This document shows positions 24,942-32,073 of a stretch of 64,000 nucleotides of DNA, in pieces. The stretch lies in contig CAZDQC010000004.1 of NCBI GenBank assembly GCA_964507245.1, forward strand, positions 1 to 64,000. The letters are read 5' to 3'. A program made the position numbers and the translations under genes. Each line of letters begins with the position of its first letter. Position 1 is the first letter of the stretch. The DNA is from GCA-2731375 sp964507245. Its GTDB lineage: Bacteria > Pseudomonadota > Alphaproteobacteria > GCA-2731375. The notes under the pieces are model-generated. The model saw only the letters and a list, made by a program, of their open reading frames with translations. It made no database searches and was not told the origin of the DNA.

Positions 24942-26045
24942 ATGAAAATTGCCAAGGTCGACACTCATCTAGTACGCCTGCCTTACACCACGGGCGGTGA
25001 TGGCAATATTGGCAACATGGATTGGTCCACCTTGGATTATGTGCTAGTGCGCATAGAAGTTGAGAGCGGCCTGGTTGGCTGGGGCGATGCCTTTGCCTAC
25101 GGCGGCGCGGCGCGATCGGTCAAAGCAGTGGTGGATTACATGCTGGCGCCCCAATTGATAGGAAAGGATGCGTCGGCCATCGAGCAACTATCCTACTACC
25201 TGCAACAGGGTAATCACTTGGTGGGGCGCTATGGTATCACCATGTTCGGCATCTCAGGTATCGATATCGCATTATGGGACCTAATGGGTAAGGCAACACA
25301 CCAGCCAATTTCAACCTTGTTGGGCGGATCGCGGCGCAACGAAATTCCTGCCTATGCGTCATTATTCAACTACGGTAACCCAGACCAAGTGGCAGAAAAT
25401 TGTCAACGTGCCCTGGATGAGGGGTATCAATCCATTAAACTGCATGAAACCACTGAACAGGCTGTTCGAGCTGCCCGCGTCGCTATAGGTGATGATGTCC
25501 CGCTAATGGTTGATACCAATTGTCCGTGGACGCCATGGCAAGCCCACAAGGCTGCATTGTCCTTCAAACCCTATGATCTGCATTGGCTGGAAGAGCCTAT
25601 TTTTCCACCTGAAAATTTCGAAAGCCTGAATCATTTGGGCATTGAAGTGGATATCCCTTTGGCTGCAGGCGAGAACGCCTGCACGGCCTTTGAATTTCAA
25701 CAAATGATGGATGCCGAGGCGGTAACCTATTATCAACCGAGCGTGACCAAAGTGGGCGGCATCACGGAATTCAAGAAGATTGTCACAATGGCGAATTTAA
25801 AGGGCAACACCGTCATGCCCCATGCACCGTACTTCGGTCCAGGTCTGCTAGCTACTCTGCAAATACTATCAACCATGCCGGACGAATGCCTAGCCGAAAC
25901 ATTTTATTACAAAACCTTGGAAGCCAGCCTATATGGGGAAACCATCAAGGCCGAGGATGGCAACATCACTGTCCCCTCCGGTCCTGGTCTTGGTCTTGAC
26001 CCCAACCCCGATGTCATCAAGGACTATTGCGACAAAGAAACCTAA
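24942..26045 (+). CDS. Mandelate racemase / muconate lactonizing enzyme family protein (second copy)
   Basis: This 367-residue enolase-superfamily enzyme is paralogous to its upstream neighbour. Metal ligands are D191 (VDTNCPW), E217 (WLEEPI) and E243 (AAGENA). K166-x-H168 sits in the KxK position. The Asp partner of the catalytic His is replaced by Ser267 in QPSVTKVGG, though H294 (MPHAPYFG) remains. The chemistry therefore probably differs from the first copy. The ATG at 24942 has GGAG six bases upstream; another in-frame ATG at 24930 has poorer spacing. A role in an aldonic or other alpha-hydroxyacid pathway is likely; the substrate is unknown. Confidence 0.87.
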   Translation: MKIAKVDTHLVRLPYTTGGDGNIGNMDWSTLDYVLVRIEVESGLVGWGDAFAYGGAARSVKAVVDYMLAPQLIGKDASAIEQLSYYLQQGNHLVGRYGITMFGISGIDIALWDLMGKATHQPISTLLGGSRRNEIPAYASLFNYGNPDQVAENCQRALDEGYQSIKLHETTEQAVRAARVAIGDDVPLMVDTNCPWTPWQAHKAALSFKPYDLHWLEEPIFPPENFESLNHLGIEVDIPLAAGENACTAFEFQQMMDAEAVTYYQPSVTKVGGITEFKKIVTMANLKGNTVMPHAPYFGPGLLATLQILSTMPDECLAETFYYKTLEASLYGETIKAEDGNITVPSGPGLGLDPNPDVIKDYCDKET

Positions 26046-26250
26046 TAGGCAGCAGTAGCGTCATCACTCATGTATTTTGTGGGCGGCGCATTATCCCTGT
26101 GCACATTATGATGTATGGGTTTTCCCGGTCACAATACTGAGGTTCAACTGGGCCAGGACCACTTGTTTGGCAACACGGTCCACGAATAAAATTTCTAATC
26201 ACCAAGGGTGTTAAAGAATATTTGGAACGAGGGTTACCTTTCCCGTTGTC

Positions 26251-26285
26251 GTGCCAGGGCGTATAACGCTAGGCTATCCTGGCAC
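26251..26285. promoter_or_regulatory. 8-bp inverted repeat with nested hairpin upstream of 26320
   Basis: GTGCCAGG (26251-26258) and CCTGGCAC (26278-26285) form a perfect inverted repeat. GCGT-ATA-ACGC (26259-26269) forms a second small hairpin inside it. The right arm ends 34 bases before the ATG of the acyl-CoA-dehydrogenase-like gene and is followed by an A-rich run, not a T-run. That argues against termination and for an operator or leader structure. The rest of the 274-base gap (26046-26319) shows nothing else I can identify. Confidence 0.35.
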
Positions 26286-26319
26286 TAGAAAATAATAAAG
26301 CTGCCGTGGACCTAAAACT

Positions 26320-27495
26320 ATGTTGAGCAACACATATTCAGAAACAGCGCTGGAGAATGCACGAAACATCGCGCCATTATTGAGCGATGCCGCCGCAGAG
26401 ATTGAAGCGGAACGCGCCCTAACTCCTGCCGTCCTCGACGCGATGCATGATGCTAAGTTATTTCGGTTAACCCTTCCACATCGAGACAATGGCCTTGAAC
26501 TGCCCCTCCCGGCCTTGGCACAAGTAGCAGAAATCATCGCGGGCGCAGATGCCTCCGCTGGTTGGTGTTTGGGCCAAGCCTTTGGTTGCGCTATGTCCGC
26601 CGCATTTATGGATAAGGTGCCCGCCCAACAGGTTTTTGGTACACGAGAAGCCGTCCTGGCCTGGGGCGCTGGCGTACAGGGCCGTATGGAGGCAACGGAC
26701 GGTGGCTATCTGGTATCGGGAACCTGGCGTTTTGCCTCCGGTAGTCACCATGCGACTTGGCTGGGAGGTCATAGCAAGGTATTCGAAACAGATGGCAATC
26801 CACGCGAGGGCGCCAGCGGACGGCAGGCGGACCGCACTGCATTGTTTCCGAGGGAACAGGCCGTGATGGCTGACGATTGGCATGTCATGGGCCTGCGCGG
26901 CACTCGCAGTGAGGGTTATACCGTGGAGAACCTGTTCGTACCCGAGGGTCTGACTTTGGATCGGGATACGCCAGCCGAATGTCAAATCGACACAACTTTG
27001 TTTCGTTTCCCCACCACGAACGTCTATGCCGCAGTCTTTTCCTCTGTCGCTCTGGGTATCGCGCAAAGTGCCTTTGACCATCTAAAAGCTTTAGGTATGA
27101 AAAAACATGCCCGCGCTGCGCAGACAAGTATGCGCGACAGTCCGGTCTTCCAGGCGAATTTGGCGGAGTTAAGGGCACAGCTTGAATCTGCTCGTGCCTA
27201 TAAACACGCTGTTATAAGCGAGATCTGGGAGACGGTGGATAATACTGGCGAGTTGACGATGGACGACCGGGCTCGAATCCGTTTGGCGACGACCTATACC
27301 ATCAATGAAGCCACGTCGGCGGTGGAACAAATTTATCGCCTGGCGGGTTCCACTGCCATATTCGACAACGAACCGTTCGAACGCCGTTTTCGGGATATTC
27401 ACGCTCTCTCGCAGCAAGTTCAGGGCAGACACTCGAATTTCGAAACCGTGGGCCGTTATATGCTGGGATTGGGAGCGGACACCATATTCATGTAG
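26320..27495 (+). CDS. Acyl-CoA-dehydrogenase-fold flavoprotein (group D monooxygenase-like)
   Basis: This 391-residue protein has N-terminal helices with RALTPAVLDAMHDAKLFRLTLP, a flavin-binding middle domain (SGTWRFASGSHHATWLGGHS near residue 130) and a C-terminal helical bundle. There is no Glu base of the acyl-CoA dehydrogenase kind. The pattern matches HsaA/DszC/HpaB-like flavin-dependent monooxygenases (acyl-CoA dehydrogenase type-2 C-terminal domain). It could oxygenate a substrate using reduced flavin from a separate reductase, none of which is seen here. It converges with the MaoC/Mct cluster with a 29-base gap. Confidence 0.82.
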   Translation: MLSNTYSETALENARNIAPLLSDAAAEIEAERALTPAVLDAMHDAKLFRLTLPHRDNGLELPLPALAQVAEIIAGADASAGWCLGQAFGCAMSAAFMDKVPAQQVFGTREAVLAWGAGVQGRMEATDGGYLVSGTWRFASGSHHATWLGGHSKVFETDGNPREGASGRQADRTALFPREQAVMADDWHVMGLRGTRSEGYTVENLFVPEGLTLDRDTPAECQIDTTLFRFPTTNVYAAVFSSVALGIAQSAFDHLKALGMKKHARAAQTSMRDSPVFQANLAELRAQLESARAYKHAVISEIWETVDNTGELTMDDRARIRLATTYTINEATSAVEQIYRLAGSTAIFDNEPFERRFRDIHALSQQVQGRHSNFETVGRYMLGLGADTIFM

Positions 27496-27524
27496 GCTCC
27501 ATTTTTCCAATTGGTACTGGCCAG

Positions 27525-27938
27525 CTAGAAACGCACCTGGGCCGTTCCCGGAGTAATAACGTCGCCATCCTCATTCTTGATGAATATTTCCAAATCTACA
27601 TTACCAGATTCGGTATCGATAGCCGTGATGGCGCCACCGGAAGTAAGGGTTTCACCAAGATAAGAGGCGCGACGATTCGAATAATTGAAACTCGTAAGGG
27701 TAGCGTTATCTCCGATCCAATTGACCACGACCTGATTCAACCAATCCCCTTGCAAGGGCCCATCGATTACTACACCGGGGTGATTTTCAACATTAGTCGT
27801 GTAGGGTTCATCATAATGTATGCGGTGGGGATTCCAGATCGCGGCATTGTATAAAAATAAGGAAACGTTTGTCGCCGTGTAGCTACGTTCAGGCAAAGCT
27901 TCCCCCACAGACAGCTCCGAAATTTTTATGCCACTCAT
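27525..27938 (-). CDS. MaoC-like hotdog subunit (second half of a mesaconyl-C4-CoA hydratase-like enzyme)
   Basis: This 137-residue single hotdog has the hydratase motif around FLYNAAIWNPHRIHYDEPY near residue 28, with N-x-H-R-I-H-Y-D typical of the catalytic dehydratase half. GPLQGDWLNQVVVNW is a later conserved piece. The start at 27938 overlaps the upstream MaoC stop as ATGA, so both halves are co-translated. The pair likely forms one heteromeric hydratase equivalent to fused MaoC enzymes such as Meh. With the Mct relative next door, hydration of mesaconyl-C4-CoA to citramalyl-CoA is a reasonable guess. Confidence 0.8.
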   Translation of the reverse strand: MSGIKISELSVGEALPERSYTATNVSLFLYNAAIWNPHRIHYDEPYTTNVENHPGVVIDGPLQGDWLNQVVVNWIGDNATLTSFNYSNRRASYLGETLTSGGAITAIDTESGNVDLEIFIKNEDGDVITPGTAQVRF

Positions 27939-28390
27939 CGCAAAATCCTCGTTTGCTTTTCTTCCATTACCAATTCACCGTCCTCGTTCTCTACCGACAG
28001 GTTATAAACCGCAAATATCAAAGGCCCAGATTTGCCCTGTTTTTCATACAGGTCATGTAGAGAACGGGTGGCTATCAATTTGTCTCCGGGCTTCACGGGA
28101 CGATGGAACCGCATTTCCGTACCTCCCGCCATGACCCTCTTCAAAGGCAATTCAGGCAAAAAGCTATCTGGTGGAATGCCATCTGGTCCCAATTCATCCA
28201 TTGGCACGAGAGGCCTCAGGGCGCCAAACATGAACATGGGCGGTGCCTCGTCGCCTTTAAGGTATTTTTCCTGTTGCTGCTCGGTCGCAATAGAATATTT
28301 CACTATGTCCCTGCGGCTAATTTCCACAAGAAAGGGTTCCGCACTGCGTCCAATCCAGGACTTTGCCTCATCGCTGATCAATTCATTCAA
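27935..28390 (-). CDS. MaoC N-terminal-type (FAS1-like) dehydratase subunit
   Basis: This 151-residue single hotdog starts MNELISDEAKSWIGRSAEPF. The IGRS segment and RRDIVKYSIATEQQQEKYL pattern are the FAS1-like dehydratase (MaoC N-terminal) family. PLKRVMAGGTEMRFHRPVKPGD near residue 88 is the conserved second block. This half typically binds substrate and lacks the catalytic Asp/His, which are on the partner (27525-27938). It is coupled to that partner by a 4-base overlap and lies 11 bases after the Mct-like gene, in the same operon. Confidence 0.82.
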   Translation of the reverse strand: MNELISDEAKSWIGRSAEPFLVEISRRDIVKYSIATEQQQEKYLKGDEAPPMFMFGALRPLVPMDELGPDGIPPDSFLPELPLKRVMAGGTEMRFHRPVKPGDKLIATRSLHDLYEKQGKSGPLIFAVYNLSVENEDGELVMEEKQTRILR

Positions 28391-28401
28391 TGCCGTGTTC
28401 C

Positions 28402-29616
28402 TTATCGACCGCCCACGATGCCGTCGTCATGCAGGCTTGTAATTTCTCCACCGCTTAATCCTAATATTTCCGATAAAATTTCATCCGTATGCTGTCCAAG
28501 TGAAGGGGCAGGTTGCACAGTTTCGCGCGGGGTCGCCCCAAAGTCTAGAGGTGAGCCAGGAGTGAGGTATGTACCAATACCAGGCTGATCCACCTGTTCG
28601 AAGAGGGGATTTTCCGTAGAACAACGCCAATCATTGTCCAGAGCCTGCTTAATACTTTGATATGGGCCCCATGATACTCCGCCAGCTATCAATTTTTCTG
28701 ACAATTCGGAATATTCCCACGACCCACACCAGGCCTCTAGAAGCATCGCAATTTCATCGGTGGCCAGATATCGATCCCCTTCCCGTCTCAGATCAAGGCC
28801 GCGCCGTGCTTCTATTGCCGTTACCCCTTCAGAAATGTTGGCTGTTTCCACCAGAGCGGACCACTGCCGGCCCGTAATTGCGACGATCATCAGTCGACGA
28901 CCGTCCTTAGTAACAAAATCCCGGCCAAATGCGCCGAATAGATTATTGCCCGTGGTCGTGCGCTCCGTTCCGTTAATCTGCGCTTCGCCAATGAAACCGA
29001 GGTTTCCTAAGGTGGCGAATGCCATATCAGTCAGCGCCAGCGATATGAATTGCCCCTCTCCCGTTAGTCTACGATGCCGATCTGCGGCCAGAATGCCGTT
29101 GACCGCGGCCAGACCAGTGGCAATATCCCACGCCGGCAGCACATGATTGACCGGCGCCGCCTCGCCTACGGGGCCGGTGAGGTTGGGAAAGCCAGTGGCT
29201 GGGTTGACCGTGTAATCGACCTCGGACGAGCCATCGCGGTTGCCCTTAATGTTAAGCATAATAATATCGTTGCGTCGGCCCCTCATTGTCTCGTAGGACA
29301 TCCAACCCGAGGTCGGGAAATTAGTGAGAAAAATTCCGGTATTCTGCCCCGGCATGCAGATCAGTTGGGTCAATAGCTCCTGACCTCGGGGATTGCGGAT
29401 GTCAACAGCAAATGATTTTTTACCCTTATTCAAACCCGCCCAATAGATGCTTTCGCCATTCGCGGTTACCGGCCAGCGGCGATAGTCCAAGCCACCCCCT
29501 AAGGGGTCGAAACGTATAACCTCGGCGCCCATTTGTGCCAAAGTCATGCCGGCGCTGGGCGCAGCGATAAAAGCCGATCCCTCGATCACTCGCAAACCTT
29601 TCAAAATCCCGTTCAT
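28402..29616 (-). CDS. mct: 2-methylfumaryl-CoA isomerase (mesaconyl-CoA C1:C4 CoA transferase, Mct-like)
   Basis: This 404-residue class III CoA transferase shows segments such as RVIEGSAFIAAPSAGMTLAQ, EVIRFDPLGGGLDYRRWPV, GLNKGKKSFAVDIRNPRGQE and LLTQLICMPG. They closely match the Chloroflexus Mct sequence as I remember it. D134 (VDYTVNP) is at the catalytic Asp position. Mct moves CoA within one molecule, from C1 to C4 of mesaconyl-CoA, without a free acid acceptor. ATG 29616 has AGGA seven bases upstream; an earlier in-frame ATG at 29634 contains that site. The two downstream MaoC halves fit as the next enzyme. Confidence is high for the family and moderate for exact substrate. Confidence 0.8.
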   Translation of the reverse strand: MNGILKGLRVIEGSAFIAAPSAGMTLAQMGAEVIRFDPLGGGLDYRRWPVTANGESIYWAGLNKGKKSFAVDIRNPRGQELLTQLICMPGQNTGIFLTNFPTSGWMSYETMRGRRNDIIMLNIKGNRDGSSEVDYTVNPATGFPNLTGPVGEAAPVNHVLPAWDIATGLAAVNGILAADRHRRLTGEGQFISLALTDMAFATLGNLGFIGEAQINGTERTTTGNNLFGAFGRDFVTKDGRRLMIVAITGRQWSALVETANISEGVTAIEARRGLDLRREGDRYLATDEIAMLLEAWCGSWEYSELSEKLIAGGVSWGPYQSIKQALDNDWRCSTENPLFEQVDQPGIGTYLTPGSPLDFGATPRETVQPAPSLGQHTDEILSEILGLSGGEITSLHDDGIVGGR

Positions 29617-29668
29617 TAATTTTCCTATGATCATTAATAATTTGATTTATCAAAAATTTACCTGAATT

Positions 29669-30463
29669 TCATAAATGGTGTTCCGTCAACTCCGCTGTCA
29701 AATATTCGACGGTATCCTCCACACTGTCAGAGCGATGAAACAATTTCAGATCATCAACATTGATGGTGCCGAAATCTACCAAGGCATCAAAATCCACTAC
29801 CCGATCCCAAAACTCTTTACCGTATAAGACAATGGGAACTTTTTTGCGGATCTTATGCGTTTGCATCAAGGTCAGAGTTTCAAACAGTTCATCCAAGGTG
29901 CCGACGCCGCCGGGCATTGCGATAATGGCCTTCGATAGATAGGCGAACCAGAATTTCCGCATGAAAAAATAATGAAATTCGAAAGCTAGGCTTCGTGTCA
30001 CATATGGATTGGAGAATTGTTCGAACGGTAGTGAGATATTAAGACCAATATTTAGGCCCTTTGCCTCAGAAGCCCCCCGACTCGCAGCTTCCATGATTCC
30101 GGGACCACCGCCGGTGCAAATTACGAACCGTTTGTCCTCTCGGTCCAGGTTCTTGGACCAGATGGTTAGGCGATGGGCTAATTCCCGAGAGTCTTCATAA
30201 TATTTGGACATCTTCAGATCTTTTTGAGCCTTTGCCAAATTACCTTTGCCGTTCTTTACAGCCTGTAGAGCCTCATTTGCCTTTTCGGCCGAAAGAATGC
30301 GCGCGGAGCCGAAAATGACGATAGTGTCACGCACGTGTTCGGCTTGAAATCGCTCTTTCGGCTCCATGTATTCAGCCAAAATCCGCAGTGGTCGCGCCGC
30401 GTGGCTATTGATAAAGGCCTCGTCCCGGTAGGCCTTTATCGGATGAAATGGTTTATCAGCCAT
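29669..30463 (-). CDS. LOG family protein (TIGR00730 Rossmann fold)
   Basis: This 264-residue protein begins MADKPFHPIKAYRDEAF at 30463. An in-frame start 62 codons further upstream has a non-family N-terminus. Core motifs are VIFGSARI near residue 47, TGGGPGIMEAASRGA near 115, and MPGGVGTLDELFETLTLMQTHK near 193. The PGGxGTxxE signature is that of cytokinin-riboside monophosphate phosphoribohydrolase (LOG) proteins, long misannotated as lysine decarboxylases. They cleave nucleotide-N-glycosidic bonds. The N-terminal extension relative to the short plant-type form is shared by many bacterial homologs. Confidence 0.88.
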   Translation of the reverse strand: MADKPFHPIKAYRDEAFINSHAARPLRILAEYMEPKERFQAEHVRDTIVIFGSARILSAEKANEALQAVKNGKGNLAKAQKDLKMSKYYEDSRELAHRLTIWSKNLDREDKRFVICTGGGPGIMEAASRGASEAKGLNIGLNISLPFEQFSNPYVTRSLAFEFHYFFMRKFWFAYLSKAIIAMPGGVGTLDELFETLTLMQTHKIRKKVPIVLYGKEFWDRVVDFDALVDFGTINVDDLKLFHRSDSVEDTVEYLTAELTEHHL

Positions 30464-30861
30464 AGAAAATCCTATATTTTTTGCCGAAATTCTGAACCTT
30501 GGACGCCATAATATACCTGTTGCCTCGATAGTAGACAGACAGGCGTTTATTAATTGTCGCTCGGACCACCCGAGCCTGGTTCTACATAAGTGGTGGGGTC
30601 GAGAAGGCCAAATGCCGCGAAGGATTTGCGATCCGGAGGCCAATTGCAACTTGGCTAATCAGGTCGAATTCAGCATACCGAAGGTATCAAGCACTGCAGA
30701 AACGGCCGGTGGCTGGCCTTCTCGATGCGACTAGAAAATAATTCACCTCTCCATAGATTATTCCTATGGGCCTGCTTCCCGAAATACGGCAAATTTAAAT
30801 GTATTTCTACGTTGATCAGGGCAGATTTTGACGTCCGAGTTCACCAGTCCTATGGTGGGGA
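30464..30861. other. 398-base intergenic region between divergent genes
   Basis: There is no convincing ORF here. The region holds a possible structured element (30559-30725, listed separately) and a 13-base string, ACTAGAAAATAAT, that also occurs at 26284-26296. Promoters for the leftward LOG gene and the rightward four-gene operon must lie here, but no clear -35/-10 pair was recognised. Confidence 0.6.
30559..30725. other. Candidate structured RNA or leader: 12-bp inverted repeat with nested hairpins
   Basis: TCGAGAAGGCCA (30599-30610) is perfectly complementary to TGGCCTTCTCGA (30714-30725), enclosing 103 bases. Inside are three smaller hairpins: GGAT/ATCC, GCCAA/TTGGC and ATACC-GAA-GGTAT. 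Immediately upstream, GCTCGG-ACCAC-CCGAGC (30559-30575) is a 6-bp hairpin whose loop ACCAC is complementary to GTGGT at 30590-30594, which could form a pseudoknot. I do not recognise a known RNA family. The orientation is undetermined. It could be a leader of the rightward operon at 30862, or chance. Confidence 0.3.
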
Positions 30862-31230
30862 ATGAGCCAGCTTTTCGATACCCTGAACCACATTGCCACT
30901 TGCTTGAATGACGACGTCGCCTTGGTACGCCGTGGACGCTTTATTGACCTGGATTTTCTGCTTGGCGTTGCCGCGGAGACCCATTATTTGACCATTTCAG
31001 TCGGCCGGCTGTCCTCAATCGTACCGGGACCCGTCCTTATGAAACCTTGGGAATTCGCAATTCGTATTCAAGGGGAGGCTTGGGAACAATTTCGCCAACC
31101 TGTCCCAAAACCTAATTACCACGACATTTTCGCCATGTGCAAACAAGGCACAGCAAGTATCGAAGGGAACATACAACCGCTGATGGCTAATTTGAGATAT
31201 TTCAAGGAACTTCTTGCACATGGTCGTTGA
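30862..31230 (+). CDS. Small SCP2-like protein of unknown function
   Basis: This 122-residue protein was not recognised with certainty. No signal peptide or membrane helix is seen. The pattern of a mixed strand/helix core (ETHYLTISVGRL), a WEFAIRIQGEAWEQF segment and a C-terminal amphipathic stretch GTASIEGNIQPLMANLRYFKEL resembles small SCP2 sterol-transfer folds that bind a hydrophobic ligand. Its stop overlaps the hydrolase start by 11 bases, so it is the leading, translationally coupled gene of the operon. It may bind a hydrophobic acyl-CoA or substrate for the enzymes that follow, but that is inference. Confidence 0.7.
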   Translation: MSQLFDTLNHIATCLNDDVALVRRGRFIDLDFLLGVAAETHYLTISVGRLSSIVPGPVLMKPWEFAIRIQGEAWEQFRQPVPKPNYHDIFAMCKQGTASIEGNIQPLMANLRYFKELLAHGR

Positions 31231-32065
31231 ACTGGAGCCCATTGTTGGCCGTTATGCTCAGGTCAAAATACAAAATCGCGCCAACCGCATCTATTTCGAG
31301 GAGGCGGGTCAAGGCATTCCCCTAGTTTGTCTACATACAGCCGGCGCCGACGCCACGCAATTTCGTCATTTGCTGAACGACCAAAGTATTACAAAGGACT
31401 ACCGCATTATTGCGTTCGATTTACCTTGGCACGGCAAAAGCCTACCGCCTGCTGGCTACCACATGGAAGAGTACAAACTGACCACCGAAGTTTATGTAGA
31501 GACAATCATGACGGTTTGCCGGGCTCTGGAATTAGAGCAGCCGGTGATCATGGGCTGTTCCATGGGTGGGCGCATCGTGTTGGAGTTGGCACTGAGCCGG
31601 GACAAAGAGCTACGGGCCGTTATTGCGTTGGAAGGTGCCGATCATCAGGAACCCTGGTACGACACGAATTGGTTGAATAGGCCGGATATTCATGGAGGAG
31701 AGGTTTCCGCCGGTCTGGTCTCCGGCCTGGTAGCACCACAAAGTCCGGAAGAATACAGATGGGAGACGTTATGGGGCTATCTACAAAGCGGCCCCGGAGT
31801 GTTCAAGGGGGATCTGCATTTTTATCGTGAAGACAGTGATTACCGGGACCGAGTTGCAGATATTGACACCGTAAATTGCCCAGTATACCTGCTGACCGGA
31901 GAATATGACTTTTCTTGCACCCCCGAGGACACATTGCGGACAGCCGAGCGCATTGACGGGGCGCAAGCCATCATAATGGAAGGCCTCGGTCATTTCCCCA
32001 TGTGCGAGGATCCGGAACAATTCCGAAAATACATTATGCCCATATTGAGCCAAATTAAGGGATAA
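31220..32065 (+). CDS. Alpha/beta hydrolase
   Basis: This 281-residue alpha/beta hydrolase carries the nucleophile elbow GCSMGG with Ser114. The acid is probably D230 in GEYDFS and the base H258 in GLGHFPM. HTAGADATQF near residue 39 holds the oxyanion-hole region. It hydrolyses esters, thioesters or C-C bonds; the substrate is not predictable. The ATG at 31220 follows a TTG at 31214 and overlaps the preceding gene. It is followed 8 bases later by the TcuA-like gene. The four genes 30862-34450 form one transcript with gaps below 10 bases. Confidence 0.88.
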   Translation: MVVELEPIVGRYAQVKIQNRANRIYFEEAGQGIPLVCLHTAGADATQFRHLLNDQSITKDYRIIAFDLPWHGKSLPPAGYHMEEYKLTTEVYVETIMTVCRALELEQPVIMGCSMGGRIVLELALSRDKELRAVIALEGADHQEPWYDTNWLNRPDIHGGEVSAGLVSGLVAPQSPEEYRWETLWGYLQSGPGVFKGDLHFYREDSDYRDRVADIDTVNCPVYLLTGEYDFSCTPEDTLRTAERIDGAQAIIMEGLGHFPMCEDPEQFRKYIMPILSQIKG

Positions 32066-32073
32066 TTACGAGA

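Noticed and set aside
29669..30463. Lysine decarboxylase annotation for the Rossmann-fold protein
   Set aside because: The PGGxGTxxE motif belongs to the LOG phosphoribohydrolase family; the lysine decarboxylase label is a historical error.
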